Part shown: piece by piece, positions 53,038 to 62,618 of the stretch
How the letters are laid out: every line of letters begins with the position of its first letter
Numbering within the stretch: position 1 is the first letter of the stretch
Assembly: GCA_051746985.1 (NCBI GenBank)
Contig: JBNJFP010000008.1
Span: forward strand, 1 to 64,000
Reading direction: 5' to 3'
Source: Fodinibius sp051746985
GTDB lineage: Bacteria; Bacteroidota; Rhodothermia; Balneolales; Balneolaceae
DNA: 64,000 bases
Program-made: the position numbers and the translations under genes
The notes under the pieces: model-generated
What the model saw: only the letters and a program-made list of their open reading frames with translations
Database searches by the model: none
Told to the model about the DNA's origin: nothing

Positions 53038-55044
53038 ATGCATAATAAGCTACATCTCCTAATTATACTCATTTTTATGGTTGGCATTGTGCCTGGACTT
53101 GCCCAGGAAAAGGAAGATATCCAGCTCGAAGAAACCCCGATGTCGCCAAAACTGCTGCCTTATAATAATCCCATGACGGCCGATGATGAGCCGACCGTGG
53201 ATCAAACGCCAACAAATATTGAACTGGATGATTTCCAAAAGGATGTGATGCGCCGCATTGCCGATATTTACCGCATCCACGTAAATGCAATTGAGGCGCA
53301 GCTTCAGGATGATCCCCTCAGTGCCGAAACGCACATCACAGATGCCCTGAATGAGATGCAGGCCCTGCTTGATACCTATCCCGAGGTACAAACTAACAAG
53401 CGGTTTAGCGAACTGTATCGATCGGTGATGACCGAATACCGTGAATTTTATGGCGTTGAGGATTCCTCTAAGGAAGTGAAGGGTGAAGTTTTTGCTATAC
53501 AAAAAGAGCTGTATTCCGAAGAGGATGACTGGATGAATGAAAGTGAGGGGTATGTTCTTCCCGAGGATATCACAACCCCTAAAACAGAAGTACCACTGGT
53601 GCAAAATGAACAGGTCAATCGTCACCTCATGTACTATACACTGAAACGTCCCGAGGTGATGGAGAATTGGTTGCAGCGGTCAAAGAAGTATTTCCCGATG
53701 ATGCAGGAAGTTTTTGAGGATGAAGGAGTGCCGACCGAGCTTATTCATTTAGCGATGGTTGAAAGTGGGTTGAATCCCAAAGCGCGCAGTTGGGCCTCAG
53801 CTGTTGGGATGTGGCAGTTTATACGTGCAACCGGATCGATGTACGGGCTGGAAGTAAATTGGTGGGTCGATGAGCGGCGTGATCCCGAAAAAGCAACCCG
53901 TGCTGCGGCTCGTCATTTAAAGGATTTATATAATATTTGGGGCGATTGGCACTTGGCTATTGCCAATTATAATATTAGTCCTCGTGGGTTGAAACGAGCT
54001 ATCCGTGCGGCGGGAGAAGAAGACTATTGGGCTGCGTTTCCATATCTGCCGCGTGAGACACAGGGCTATGTTCCTGGCTTTATTGCAGCTACTATGATTG
54101 AGATGGATCCCGAGCAGTTTGGGTTTGAGGAGGAGTATGAAAATGAGGAATATGGGTATGAAGTTTTTGAAGTAGCGCCGTTAATCCCATTAGAAGATCT
54201 GGCCAAGGCGGCGGGGATAACCACTGAAGAGTTGAAGGATTATAATCCTGAGCTGTTGCGATGGGCTACCCCGCCCGGCAACGATTACCCGCTGAAATTA
54301 CCAGCTGGTTCTAAAGAACAATTTGTCGACAACTATGAGGAGATCCCCAAGGATGAGCGGAGCCAGAATGTAGCAATGCATAACGTCAACAATGGCGAAA
54401 CGTTGGGATCGATTGCCAGAAAATATGGGACCTCGGTTCGAGCACTCTATGAAACGAATGAGAGCCTTTCAAGCACGATTTACCCCGGCCAGAAAGTGGT
54501 GGTACCCCTGGCACCAGGGAGCGAAGATAAAGTTGCTGCAAGTACACCTTCCAATCAGCCGAGAGCGAACACAGCAACCAAGCAAAAGTCCAATAAGTCA
54601 AATGCTCCAGCAAATTCGGCCAAGGTAAGTTATAAGGTGAAAAATGGTGATACGATTGGCCATATTGCTGAATGGTACGATGTGCAATCTTGGCAAATAC
54701 GGTCTTGGAATGGCATATCAAACTATATTCGTCCGGGTCAAACGCTGACCATTCATGTGTCTAAGGATAAACAATCGTTCTACAGCCAAATTAACGGAAT
54801 GTCGTTCAGTGAAAAGCAGGAGCTTGAACAAAAGCAACGCTCTGGTGAGAATGTAAGTGAAGAGTATCTGGCTTCTGCTGATAATAACAATACTGATGGG
54901 GCAGAAGTTTCTTATACTGTACAGACCAATGATACACTCATTGAAATTGCTAATTCGCATGGCGTTTCAGTAAATCAGATAAAGCGTCTCAATGATTTAA
55001 ATGGGTCTCAAATTTATGTGGGACAGCAATTGAAGATTAAATAA
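53038..55044 (+). CDS. mltD: Membrane-bound lytic transglycosylase with three LysM repeats (MltD-like)
   Basis: Exported protein of 668 residues, signal peptide ending GLAQ. A predicted helical N-terminal region precedes the SLT domain (about 225-345) with the catalytic Glu242 in MVESGLNPKA, then WMWQF-type GMWQFIRATG and IANYNISPRG. Three LysM repeats follow near 445-490, 530-575 and 625-668 (NGETLGSIARKYG, NGDTIGHIAEWYD, NDTLIEIANSHG). It cleaves peptidoglycan to anhydro-MurNAc ends. The Asn/Lys-rich linkers between LysM domains are low-complexity. It is followed 11 bases later by ctpA. Confidence 0.93.
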   Translation: MHNKLHLLIILIFMVGIVPGLAQEKEDIQLEETPMSPKLLPYNNPMTADDEPTVDQTPTNIELDDFQKDVMRRIADIYRIHVNAIEAQLQDDPLSAETHITDALNEMQALLDTYPEVQTNKRFSELYRSVMTEYREFYGVEDSSKEVKGEVFAIQKELYSEEDDWMNESEGYVLPEDITTPKTEVPLVQNEQVNRHLMYYTLKRPEVMENWLQRSKKYFPMMQEVFEDEGVPTELIHLAMVESGLNPKARSWASAVGMWQFIRATGSMYGLEVNWWVDERRDPEKATRAAARHLKDLYNIWGDWHLAIANYNISPRGLKRAIRAAGEEDYWAAFPYLPRETQGYVPGFIAATMIEMDPEQFGFEEEYENEEYGYEVFEVAPLIPLEDLAKAAGITTEELKDYNPELLRWATPPGNDYPLKLPAGSKEQFVDNYEEIPKDERSQNVAMHNVNNGETLGSIARKYGTSVRALYETNESLSSTIYPGQKVVVPLAPGSEDKVAASTPSNQPRANTATKQKSNKSNAPANSAKVSYKVKNGDTIGHIAEWYDVQSWQIRSWNGISNYIRPGQTLTIHVSKDKQSFYSQINGMSFSEKQELEQKQRSGENVSEEYLASADNNNTDGAEVSYTVQTNDTLIEIANSHGVSVNQIKRLNDLNGSQIYVGQQLKIK

Positions 55045-55055
55045 GGTCTTCGAAA

Positions 55056-56705
55056 ATGAAAACGATGAGGAAACTTGTAGTTGCCGGACTGCTGGTGCTG
55101 ACATCACTGGCGGTTTTGGGGCTGGTACGAAATCCGGATATCTATTTCCTCATCAAAAAGAATTTCACCATTTTTAGTGAGGTCTATCGCGAGGTTTCGC
55201 TGCAGTATGTTGATGAGGTTGATCCCCAAAAGCTGATGCGCAAAGGGATCAATGCCATGTTGGAGTCGCTCGACCCATATACTGTTCTTGTGGATGAAGC
55301 CCAGCAGCAAGATATGGAGATTATGACCCGGGGTAGCTACGGTGGGGTTGGTATGGATGTGGGATATCGTGCAGGAAAAATTGTAGTCATAGCCCCCATC
55401 GAGGGATATTCGGCCCACCGAAAGGGTATTCGTTCGGGAGATGTTATTACCGCGGTTAATGATGTACCGGTGGCAGATTTGTCTCCCGAGGAAGTGCAGC
55501 AACTGATTGATGGAGAACTTGGTAGTACGGTATCTGTAAAAATTGAACGATACGGTCTTGATGATCCCCTTACCTTTGAATTGGAACGCCAGCGCATTGA
55601 GGTTAATAACATTGGCTATGCAGGCTTGGTGGGAGAAGCAGAAGATGTAGGATATATATTGCTTAATCGCTTTTCAAAAAATACAGCTCGCGAAGTTCGC
55701 AGTGCGATTGAAGACTTACAGGAAAAAGATGAACTGCGGGGATTAATTTTAGATTTGCGAAATAATCCGGGCGGGTTGCTTGAAGAAGCCGTGGGAACGG
55801 TTGATAAGTTTATCCCCAAAGATCAAATGGTCGTAGAAACGAGAGGACGGTTGGAGCAGCACAATAATGTTTTTGGGACCGAAGAGGCCCCTATTGCGGC
55901 TGATTTGCCAATGGTGGTTTTGCAAAATGAAGGTAGTGCCAGTGCTTCGGAAATTGTTGCGGGCGCTCTTCAGGATCTGGATCGGGCCGTAATTATGGGT
56001 CAGCAAAGTTTTGGCAAGGGGCTGGTGCAGACCGTGCGGGAGCTGTCATATAATACGGCACTAAAAATGACTATTTCGAGATATTATATTCCCAGCGGAC
56101 GTAGTATCCAGTCGGTAACATACACCCATGATGAAAATAACAGTGCTGTTGTAAAACCTGACTCACTCCGCAAAGAGTTTAAAACGCGTAATGGGCGTAC
56201 TGTTTATGATGGTAATGGGATTGCTCCTGATATAGAAATTGAAGAGCAGGAGCCAAGCTTGCTTGAAACCTCACTGCTGAAACAGAATTTGTTTTTTGAT
56301 TTTGCTAATCATTATGCGGCAGGGCACGATAGTTTGATGGATCAGATTGGTTCCGATAAGATTTTTGAGGAGTTTCGTTCGTTTATTTTGGACAGCGATT
56401 TTCAATATCAAACCCCATCAGAAAAGAATTTAGCCCAAATCGATTCAACATTACAAACGATGGGGGATGGGGCAGATGATCACGTTAAAGCCTTGAATGA
56501 ACAGATAGAGAAGTATAAGAGTCAGGAGTTTGACGAGCAGCGAAAGGCGCTCGAAAAGCGTTTGTATATGGAGCTTATAGCACGTTATCGTGGACAGCAG
56601 GGACAAACTAAGGCCTGGCTGCCTCATGATGAGGTAGTAGTTGAAGCAGTAAAAGTGCTTTCCAATCGTGAAAATTATAATCGAATTTTATCAGGAACCA
56701 ATTAG
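55056..56705 (+). CDS. C-terminal processing peptidase (S41)
   Basis: PDZ-containing serine peptidase of 549 residues, anchored by an N-terminal segment (about 8-24). A PDZ domain occupies about 90-180 (with GVGMDVGYR and GIRSGDVITAVN). The S41 core has LDLRNNPGG, the nucleophile motif EGSASASEI (Ser near 294-298) and the general-base Lys in SFGKGLVQ. It trims the C-termini of periplasmic proteins, possibly including peptidoglycan hydrolases such as its neighbour MltD. The next gene begins 2 bases after its stop. Confidence 0.93.
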   Translation: MKTMRKLVVAGLLVLTSLAVLGLVRNPDIYFLIKKNFTIFSEVYREVSLQYVDEVDPQKLMRKGINAMLESLDPYTVLVDEAQQQDMEIMTRGSYGGVGMDVGYRAGKIVVIAPIEGYSAHRKGIRSGDVITAVNDVPVADLSPEEVQQLIDGELGSTVSVKIERYGLDDPLTFELERQRIEVNNIGYAGLVGEAEDVGYILLNRFSKNTAREVRSAIEDLQEKDELRGLILDLRNNPGGLLEEAVGTVDKFIPKDQMVVETRGRLEQHNNVFGTEEAPIAADLPMVVLQNEGSASASEIVAGALQDLDRAVIMGQQSFGKGLVQTVRELSYNTALKMTISRYYIPSGRSIQSVTYTHDENNSAVVKPDSLRKEFKTRNGRTVYDGNGIAPDIEIEEQEPSLLETSLLKQNLFFDFANHYAAGHDSLMDQIGSDKIFEEFRSFILDSDFQYQTPSEKNLAQIDSTLQTMGDGADDHVKALNEQIEKYKSQEFDEQRKALEKRLYMELIARYRGQQGQTKAWLPHDEVVVEAVKVLSNRENYNRILSGTN

Positions 56706-56707
56706 AC

Positions 56708-57547
56708 GTGGCAAAAGCAGATTTGCATATTCACACGACGGCATCCGACGGAAATTCAACTCCAGAGCAGATTGTCCGTAGTGCCAAAAAGCACAAGCTT
56801 GATATTATTTCGATTACCGATCATGATACGATTCGGGGCTACCAAGAAGCGGTAGATGTTGCCAAAGAGTGTGAAATAACGTTATTGCCGGGGGTTGAGA
56901 TTACTGCTGATTTTAGTGGTCGCGAATGTCATCTGTTGGGCTATTGCTTTGATCCTGACCATCCAGCTATGCAAAAATTGTTGGTTCAGCATTATCATTC
57001 ACGTCTGGAACGTGGTAAATGGATTGTCAATGAACTTACAAAACAGGGGCTGGATATCGATATTGAAGAGGTCAAAGCCGAAGCCAACGGTAGTAATATT
57101 GGTCGTCCCCACATTGCGTCAGTACTTATCGACAAGGGATATGTTGCTTCTTTTAAAGAAGCCTTTATTCGTTACTTGAGCGATCAATCGCTGGGCACAA
57201 TTTTTAATGAGTATTATTCCCACCACAAGGTCATTGAAACAGTTAAAAAGGCGGGAGGGGCTGTTGTGGTCGCCCATCCCAGTAACTTATATACCGAGCA
57301 GGATCTCGAAGAGCTTGTTGATGCCGGTATTGATGGCATTGAGCTTATTCATCCCAGCCACAATTATGAAAAGCAGAAACAGGTTGAGGCGTTTGCGGAA
57401 GAACATAATCTTTTGAAGACGGGGGGCAGTGATTTTCACGGAGGGGATAAAGAATATCAGAAGTTTTTTGGAGTTGTAACGATTAATACCAAATATGTGC
57501 ACCGGTTAATTAGGATGACCGATCAGCGCAAAGCAATACAAGTATAA
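56708..57547 (+). CDS. PHP domain phosphoesterase (RNase AM-like)
   Basis: Cytoplasmic metal enzyme of 279 residues. The PHP motifs are DLHIHTTASDG (residues 5-15), ITDHDT (about 35-40), GVEIT (about 62), AHPSNL and GSDFHG. This layout matches YciV/RnaAM-type 3',5'-nucleotide and oligoribonucleotide phosphatases. The start is GTG 56708, two bases after the ctpA stop, with KADLHIH immediately downstream. The four genes from mltD to ribH are closely spaced and probably one transcript. Confidence 0.88.
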   Translation: MAKADLHIHTTASDGNSTPEQIVRSAKKHKLDIISITDHDTIRGYQEAVDVAKECEITLLPGVEITADFSGRECHLLGYCFDPDHPAMQKLLVQHYHSRLERGKWIVNELTKQGLDIDIEEVKAEANGSNIGRPHIASVLIDKGYVASFKEAFIRYLSDQSLGTIFNEYYSHHKVIETVKKAGGAVVVAHPSNLYTEQDLEELVDAGIDGIELIHPSHNYEKQKQVEAFAEEHNLLKTGGSDFHGGDKEYQKFFGVVTINTKYVHRLIRMTDQRKAIQV

Positions 57548-57550
57548 CTT

Positions 57551-58027
57551 ATGGCAGATAATATTCTTGAGGGCAGTACCTCAGATAACTCATTTATGAT
57601 TGGTATCGCAGTAGCTAAATGGAATTCTTTTATTACCGATGAACTGCTGGTTGGTGCACAAGATGCATTAAAAAGTAAGGGATTTAGTGACGACCAAATG
57701 GTAATAGCCCGCTGTCCCGGGGCGTACGAATTGCCATATACTGCGCAACAGCTATTGGGTCATACTGATGGTGTGGTAACGTTAGGGGCTGTTATCAGGG
57801 GGGATACCCCACATTTTGATTATGTTTGTGATGCTGCTAATCGGGGAATTACGGATTTGAATTTAAAGGGTAATAAGCCAGTGGTTTTTGGCGTTTTAAC
57901 AACAGACAATGTAACCCAGGCGCGGCAACGATGTGGCCTGGAAGGGGATAAAGGAAATAAAGGAGCCGAAGCCGCACTGGCATTGATAGAAATGCTTTCT
58001 TTGACGAAACAATTTGAAGAATTATAA
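57551..58027 (+). CDS. ribH: 6,7-dimethyl-8-ribityllumazine synthase
   Basis: Penultimate enzyme of riboflavin synthesis, 158 residues, condensing the ribityl-aminouracil with dihydroxybutanone phosphate. KWNSFITDELL, CPGAYELPY and VVTLGAVIRGDTPHFDYVC (catalytic His of the PHFDYV element) are all present, and the tail has NKGAEAALALIEM. It follows the PHP gene by 3 bases. Other rib genes are elsewhere. Confidence 0.95.
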   Translation: MADNILEGSTSDNSFMIGIAVAKWNSFITDELLVGAQDALKSKGFSDDQMVIARCPGAYELPYTAQQLLGHTDGVVTLGAVIRGDTPHFDYVCDAANRGITDLNLKGNKPVVFGVLTTDNVTQARQRCGLEGDKGNKGAEAALALIEMLSLTKQFEEL

Positions 58028-58097
58028 TTTTATTAGCTTGAAATATCGGGTATAAAACTCTAATATTGATAGCTTAATAAAACACGGATATTACGCA

Positions 58098-58925
58098 TTG
58101 AAACCAATTTCGCTAACAAATAAAGAACAGAATAGCAGTGACAAGGATTCACAATCTGCACTGATTGAGCAAGGAGCAATTCCCGAACATATTGCTATTA
58201 TTATGGATGGGAATGGGCGATGGGCGAAAAGTCGCGGCAATATCCGTTCTTATGGTCACAAGGTTGGGGTCGATTCGGTTCGAGATATCACCGAAGCCTG
58301 TGCACAAATTGGCGTTAAGCATTTGACGCTCTATGCTTTTTCAACCGAAAACTGGGGGCGCCCTAAAATGGAAGTCAGTGCCCTTATGCGTTTATTGGCC
58401 AGCTCGCTGCGTAAAGAGGCTGATAATCTCAACGAAAATAATATTAAGCTTGAAACGATTGGTCAGATCGATCGTTTTCCTAAAAGCTGCCAACGTGAGT
58501 TACAGGAAGCAATGGGATTAACCGAGGATAATGATCGCCTGCAGTTATGTTTGGCACTTAGTTACTCCGGTCGTTGGGATATCACCGAAGCAGTAAAAAA
58601 GATGGCGCAATCTGTTAAAGACGGTGAGATAGATCCCGAAGCGATTGACGATGAAATGATAAGTGCTCATTTATCTACGGCCAATATCCCCGATCCGGAA
58701 CTTATTATTAGAACAAGCGGTGAGTATAGAATTAGTAACTTTCTGTTGTGGCAGCTGGCCTATTCGGAGCTCTATATCACCGAAACATACTGGCCAGACT
58801 TTCGACGCGAAGAATTGTATAAAGCCATCCAGTCATTTCAACAACGTGAACGTAGATTTGGCAAACTTTCTGATAATGAACAAAAGAAATCCTCAAGTCT
58901 ATACGTTCAAGAGCTGACATCTTAA
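58098..58925 (+). CDS. uppS: Undecaprenyl pyrophosphate synthase
   Basis: Cis-prenyltransferase of 275 residues making the C55 lipid carrier for peptidoglycan. The first motif IIMDGNGRWA has Asp37; LTLYAFSTENW and RTSGEYRISNFLLWQLAYSE follow. About 30 Ser/Asp/Gln-rich residues precede the conserved core. Start is TTG 58098; there is no ATG until inside the core, so TTG is favoured although the true start could be shifted within the tail. It precedes bamA by 49 bases. Confidence 0.93.
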   Translation: MKPISLTNKEQNSSDKDSQSALIEQGAIPEHIAIIMDGNGRWAKSRGNIRSYGHKVGVDSVRDITEACAQIGVKHLTLYAFSTENWGRPKMEVSALMRLLASSLRKEADNLNENNIKLETIGQIDRFPKSCQRELQEAMGLTEDNDRLQLCLALSYSGRWDITEAVKKMAQSVKDGEIDPEAIDDEMISAHLSTANIPDPELIIRTSGEYRISNFLLWQLAYSELYITETYWPDFRREELYKAIQSFQQRERRFGKLSDNEQKKSSSLYVQELTS

Positions 58926-58974
58926 CCTTTCATCTAAATACGTAAGCTCAATTTTGTTTCAAGAATTAAACTAC

Positions 58975-61455
58975 GTGAAGAAATTATTATTAGCTCTTTT
59001 TGTCCTTCTTTTCACTTATAACCCTGTTTTATCTCAGGATAAATCCATAAATATTGAAAACCCCTTAGAAAACAGACCTCAGCAATTAGAGGTACAGGAG
59101 GTTGAGGTAGAAGGATTAACAACGGCTCGCGAAAGTTTCGTCATTGGAACCACTGGTCTGCAAGAAGGGACACAGATTACCATACCGGGGCAAGACTTGT
59201 CGCGGGCGATCAAAAGTTTGTACAGAACAGGGTTGTTTTCGGATGTTGAAATCCAGGAAACAGATCGCAGTATGGGTGGGATATCTTTAAAGATTGTTGT
59301 ACAAGAACAGCCCCGCCTCGAAGATTTTGAGATAAACGGTACCAAGCGATCACATCGTAATGATCTGGAAGAAGAGATAACCTTGATGCGTGGATATGCC
59401 GTAACCGAGTCGTCGCTTTCGCAAGCGAAAAGTACAATAAAGAGGTTCTATGAGGATAAAGGATATTGGTACACCGACATTGAAGTTGAACAGTCTGAAC
59501 CTGACTCTGTAAGTAACAGGGTTACTGTTTCTTTCAATGTTGATCCGGGTAAGCGTTTAGAGGTTAAGGACATTAACTTCGAAGGAAATGAAGAATTCAG
59601 CGAGCGCCAGCTGAGAAAAGCACTTGATGAGGTTAGCGAAGATCGTTGGTGGAAATTCTTTTCAAAGAAAACGTTTGAAGAGGATGAGTTTGAAACGGCC
59701 AAAGAAAACCTGCGTGAATTTTATGGTGAGCATGGTTTCCTCGATTTTCGCATCATGGAAGACAGCGTTTATACCTTTCCATACACCCAGCGACGACTGG
59801 TATTTATGAAAACACCAGCTGAAGGTATTAAGGTAGATCTAAAAGTGGATGAAGGTCCCCAGTACAAAGTCAGAGATATTACGTGGGAAGGTAACACTGT
59901 GTATTCTGATGAACAGCTACAGCAGACCTTAGGGTTTGAAAAAGGCGATGTCTTCAATCAGAAACGGTTTAATGAGAAAATGGAATTCTCGCAGGAGGGG
60001 GATGACCTGACAAGCCTGTACCGGGATGTAGGATATCTGTTCTTTAGAATAGAACCCGAGATCGAAGTGGTCGGCGAAGATTCCGTGGATCTAAATATGA
60101 GCATTTATGAGGATGAAGTTGCTCATATCGAGGAGGTGTCTTTCGAAGGAAACACTAAAACTCACGATGATGTCGTTCGGCGAACATTGCGAACCGTGCC
60201 GGGACAAAAGTATAGTCAGCAGGCTATTGTGCGAACCATTCGCGAGCTCGGCCAGTTAGGATATTTCAATCCAGAAGGTATTCAGCCTAACCTGTCGCCA
60301 GATCAGGAAAATCATACGGTGGATATCAATTACAGTCTTGATGAATCACAAAGTACCGATAATTTTGAGTTTTCTGGTGGATTTGGCGGACAGGGTATTG
60401 GATTAATTCTATCGGCGCGGTTGAATTTCAATAACTTTTCGATTCAGCGTGCTGTGAAAGGAGAGGGCTGGAATCCGATTCCTTCGGGAGATGGACAGAA
60501 GTTATCGTTAGGCGTTCAGGTTACCGGAAGTGGTTATCAGAGCTATAACGTAGGATTCCAAGAACCTTGGTTAGGAGGCAAGCCGCTGTCACTAGGCGTA
60601 AATGCAAGCTATGATTTGATTAGCTATCGCGGTATGTCATCACGAAATGAGTTGCTTTCAGGGAGTGTGTCACTGGGACGTCGCCTGAACTGGCCCGACG
60701 ATTATTTTACCCACCGATCAGAACTTTCGTATCAATTGTATGATGTAGAAGGCGGCGCGTCGTTCTTGGCAGAAGGGACCTCAAGCATTATGAGTATCAA
60801 ACAGGTGCTGGAACGCAATTCTACCGATAATGCAATCGCCCCAACAACAGGCTCGAAGTTGAGCTTGTCGGGTGAGCTTGCTCCACCGCTGCCGGGCTTT
60901 TCACAATTTTATAAACTTAAATCCAAGTACCAGAACCATACCACAATCATTGACAAGCTGGTGCTTACAAACACCGTTGAGTATGGTTACCTTGGATATT
61001 TGACCGAGGATCAGCGCAGTGATTTTCAGCGCTTTAAACTGGGGGGTACCCAGATGCAGCAGCGTCAAAGTTTTCTTGACGATAACATAGATCTGCGTGG
61101 TTTCCCCGGTGGACAAAATGGTTCCATTTCCCCTATTGAGAACGGTCAGCCAGTAGGTGGTCGATTATATACCAAGTATTCGATGGAGTTGCGTTACCCT
61201 GCTATAACTGAGGAACAGGCTCAGGTGCATCCTTATGCATTCCTGGATGCGGGTAATGCTTTTGCCGATAACCAAGAGTTTTCACCGTTTGATGTAAAAC
61301 GGGCCGTTGGTTTTGGTACCCGTATTTACCTGCCAATACTCGGGCTGGTTGACTTGAGCTATGGATACCGATTGGATGGTATCCCCATCCCCAATAACCC
61401 TGTTCGTCCGGGCGAATGGCAATTCCTGTTTAATATTGGAGCACCATTTGAATAG
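58975..61455 (+). CDS. bamA: Outer membrane protein assembly factor BamA
   Basis: Central component of the BAM complex, which folds beta-barrel proteins into the outer membrane. About 826 residues from GTG 58975; an upstream TTG at 58954 would add seven residues before the signal peptide, so GTG is preferred. Signal peptide MKKLLLALFVLLFTYNPVLSQ. Five POTRA domains occupy about 35-420 (VEGLTTARES, INGTKRSHR, NFEGNEEFSER, WEGNTVYSD, FEGNTKTHD), then the barrel with the family RGF-like motif LRGFPGGQ. Ends in GAPFE, with a Phe near the C-terminus. The ompH genes follow directly. Confidence 0.94.
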   Translation: MKKLLLALFVLLFTYNPVLSQDKSINIENPLENRPQQLEVQEVEVEGLTTARESFVIGTTGLQEGTQITIPGQDLSRAIKSLYRTGLFSDVEIQETDRSMGGISLKIVVQEQPRLEDFEINGTKRSHRNDLEEEITLMRGYAVTESSLSQAKSTIKRFYEDKGYWYTDIEVEQSEPDSVSNRVTVSFNVDPGKRLEVKDINFEGNEEFSERQLRKALDEVSEDRWWKFFSKKTFEEDEFETAKENLREFYGEHGFLDFRIMEDSVYTFPYTQRRLVFMKTPAEGIKVDLKVDEGPQYKVRDITWEGNTVYSDEQLQQTLGFEKGDVFNQKRFNEKMEFSQEGDDLTSLYRDVGYLFFRIEPEIEVVGEDSVDLNMSIYEDEVAHIEEVSFEGNTKTHDDVVRRTLRTVPGQKYSQQAIVRTIRELGQLGYFNPEGIQPNLSPDQENHTVDINYSLDESQSTDNFEFSGGFGGQGIGLILSARLNFNNFSIQRAVKGEGWNPIPSGDGQKLSLGVQVTGSGYQSYNVGFQEPWLGGKPLSLGVNASYDLISYRGMSSRNELLSGSVSLGRRLNWPDDYFTHRSELSYQLYDVEGGASFLAEGTSSIMSIKQVLERNSTDNAIAPTTGSKLSLSGELAPPLPGFSQFYKLKSKYQNHTTIIDKLVLTNTVEYGYLGYLTEDQRSDFQRFKLGGTQMQQRQSFLDDNIDLRGFPGGQNGSISPIENGQPVGGRLYTKYSMELRYPAITEEQAQVHPYAFLDAGNAFADNQEFSPFDVKRAVGFGTRIYLPILGLVDLSYGYRLDGIPIPNNPVRPGEWQFLFNIGAPFE

Positions 61456-62003
61456 TGAAAAAAATGGTATCACATAGCATTGCTGTTGTGTTAGTGGTGA
61501 TGTTGAGCATAAGCTCAGCTTTGGCACAGCAGCAAAAAATAGGCTATGTGAATACAGATGAAATTTTATCGCAGATGTCGGAATATGAAGGCATCCAAAA
61601 ACAGTTGGGTACGCTTAGCTCGGAATGGAATAATCGGTTAAGTGAGATGGAAGATGAAATTGATAGCTTGGAGGAGGATTTTGAAGCAAAAGAGATACTC
61701 TATACGGATGACCTTAAAGAACAAAAACTCCAAGAAATAGAAAATAAAGTTAATCAGCGGCAGCAATATATTGATGAAAAATTTAGTTCTGAAGGAGAAT
61801 ATTTTCAGAAACAAAAGGAGTTGCTCGAACCTATACAGCGCAAAATTTTTGAAGCAATAAATGTTATTGCTAACGAGCAGGGCTTCGATTTTGTCTTTGA
61901 CCGGGCTCAGAATTCAAGTATGCTTTATGGCGATGATCAATGGAATTTAAATGAGGAAGTACTACAAGAGCTTGGTATTACGTTAAATGAAGCGAGCAAT
62001 TAA
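61455..62003 (+). CDS. OmpH/Skp periplasmic chaperone (copy 1)
   Basis: Skp-family chaperone of 182 residues, binding unfolded outer-membrane proteins. Signal peptide ends ALAQ, followed by KIGYVNTDEILSQM, the family start. A long coiled coil (about 45-115, rich in Glu, Gln, Leu) and the returning C-terminal strand follow. The GTG start at 61455 shares a base with the bamA stop; ATG 61464 would also give a signal peptide. It is the most divergent of three tandem paralogs. Confidence 0.88.
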   Translation: MKKMVSHSIAVVLVVMLSISSALAQQQKIGYVNTDEILSQMSEYEGIQKQLGTLSSEWNNRLSEMEDEIDSLEEDFEAKEILYTDDLKEQKLQEIENKVNQRQQYIDEKFSSEGEYFQKQKELLEPIQRKIFEAINVIANEQGFDFVFDRAQNSSMLYGDDQWNLNEEVLQELGITLNEASN

Positions 62004-62054
62004 TAAAAATTGTTTTTATACTCACAGGCTTAATTAATTGAACACCAAACTTAA

Positions 62055-62600
62055 ATGATTGCAATGTTTAAAAAGTTAGTAAGTGCTTTTTTTCTGTTAC
62101 TATTTGTCGTTAGCACTTCGGCATTTGGACAACTAAATATTGGATATCTGAATACGCAGGAAGTTTTGAGTGAAATGCCGGGGCGTGCAGAAGTGGAAAG
62201 TCAACTTGATGAGTTTGTTCAAAGCAAACGAGGAGAGCTCGAGCAGCGAACCATCGCTTTTCAGGATTCGGTAGCCAGCTTTCAGCAAAATCAGGAAAAC
62301 CTGTCGGAGGATCAGATCCGTCAACAAGAAGGGAAGCTTGCTGAAATGGAGGCCGAAATTCAAGAATATCAGCAAGGACTTCAGCAGCAGGTACAGCAGC
62401 GTCGCTCATCCCTTTTAGAACCATTGTATAACAAAATGGATGAAGCCATTAGTGCTGTCGCAGAAGAAAATGATCTTGATTTTGTGCTCAACGAAGCTAC
62501 AGGATCGGGAGAAAATGTCATTTATTATGCTGCCAGCGAAAAATTAGATATTACCCAGCAAGTAATGGAATATATTAACGACACATCTGACGAGAATTAA
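62055..62600 (+). CDS. OmpH/Skp periplasmic chaperone (copy 2)
   Basis: Skp-family protein of 181 residues: signal peptide ending AFGQ, then LNIGYLNTQEVLSEMPGRAEVE, a Gln/Glu-rich coiled coil (about 50-120) and the C-terminal strand DFVLNEATGSGENVIYYA. It is closely related to copy 3 in the EMP element, the coiled coil and the tail. A Met three codons in is an alternative start. The 51 bases between copies 1 and 2 show no terminator. Confidence 0.88.
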   Translation: MIAMFKKLVSAFFLLLFVVSTSAFGQLNIGYLNTQEVLSEMPGRAEVESQLDEFVQSKRGELEQRTIAFQDSVASFQQNQENLSEDQIRQQEGKLAEMEAEIQEYQQGLQQQVQQRRSSLLEPLYNKMDEAISAVAEENDLDFVLNEATGSGENVIYYAASEKLDITQQVMEYINDTSDEN

Positions 62601-62618
62601 CCGAAACCCAATTATATT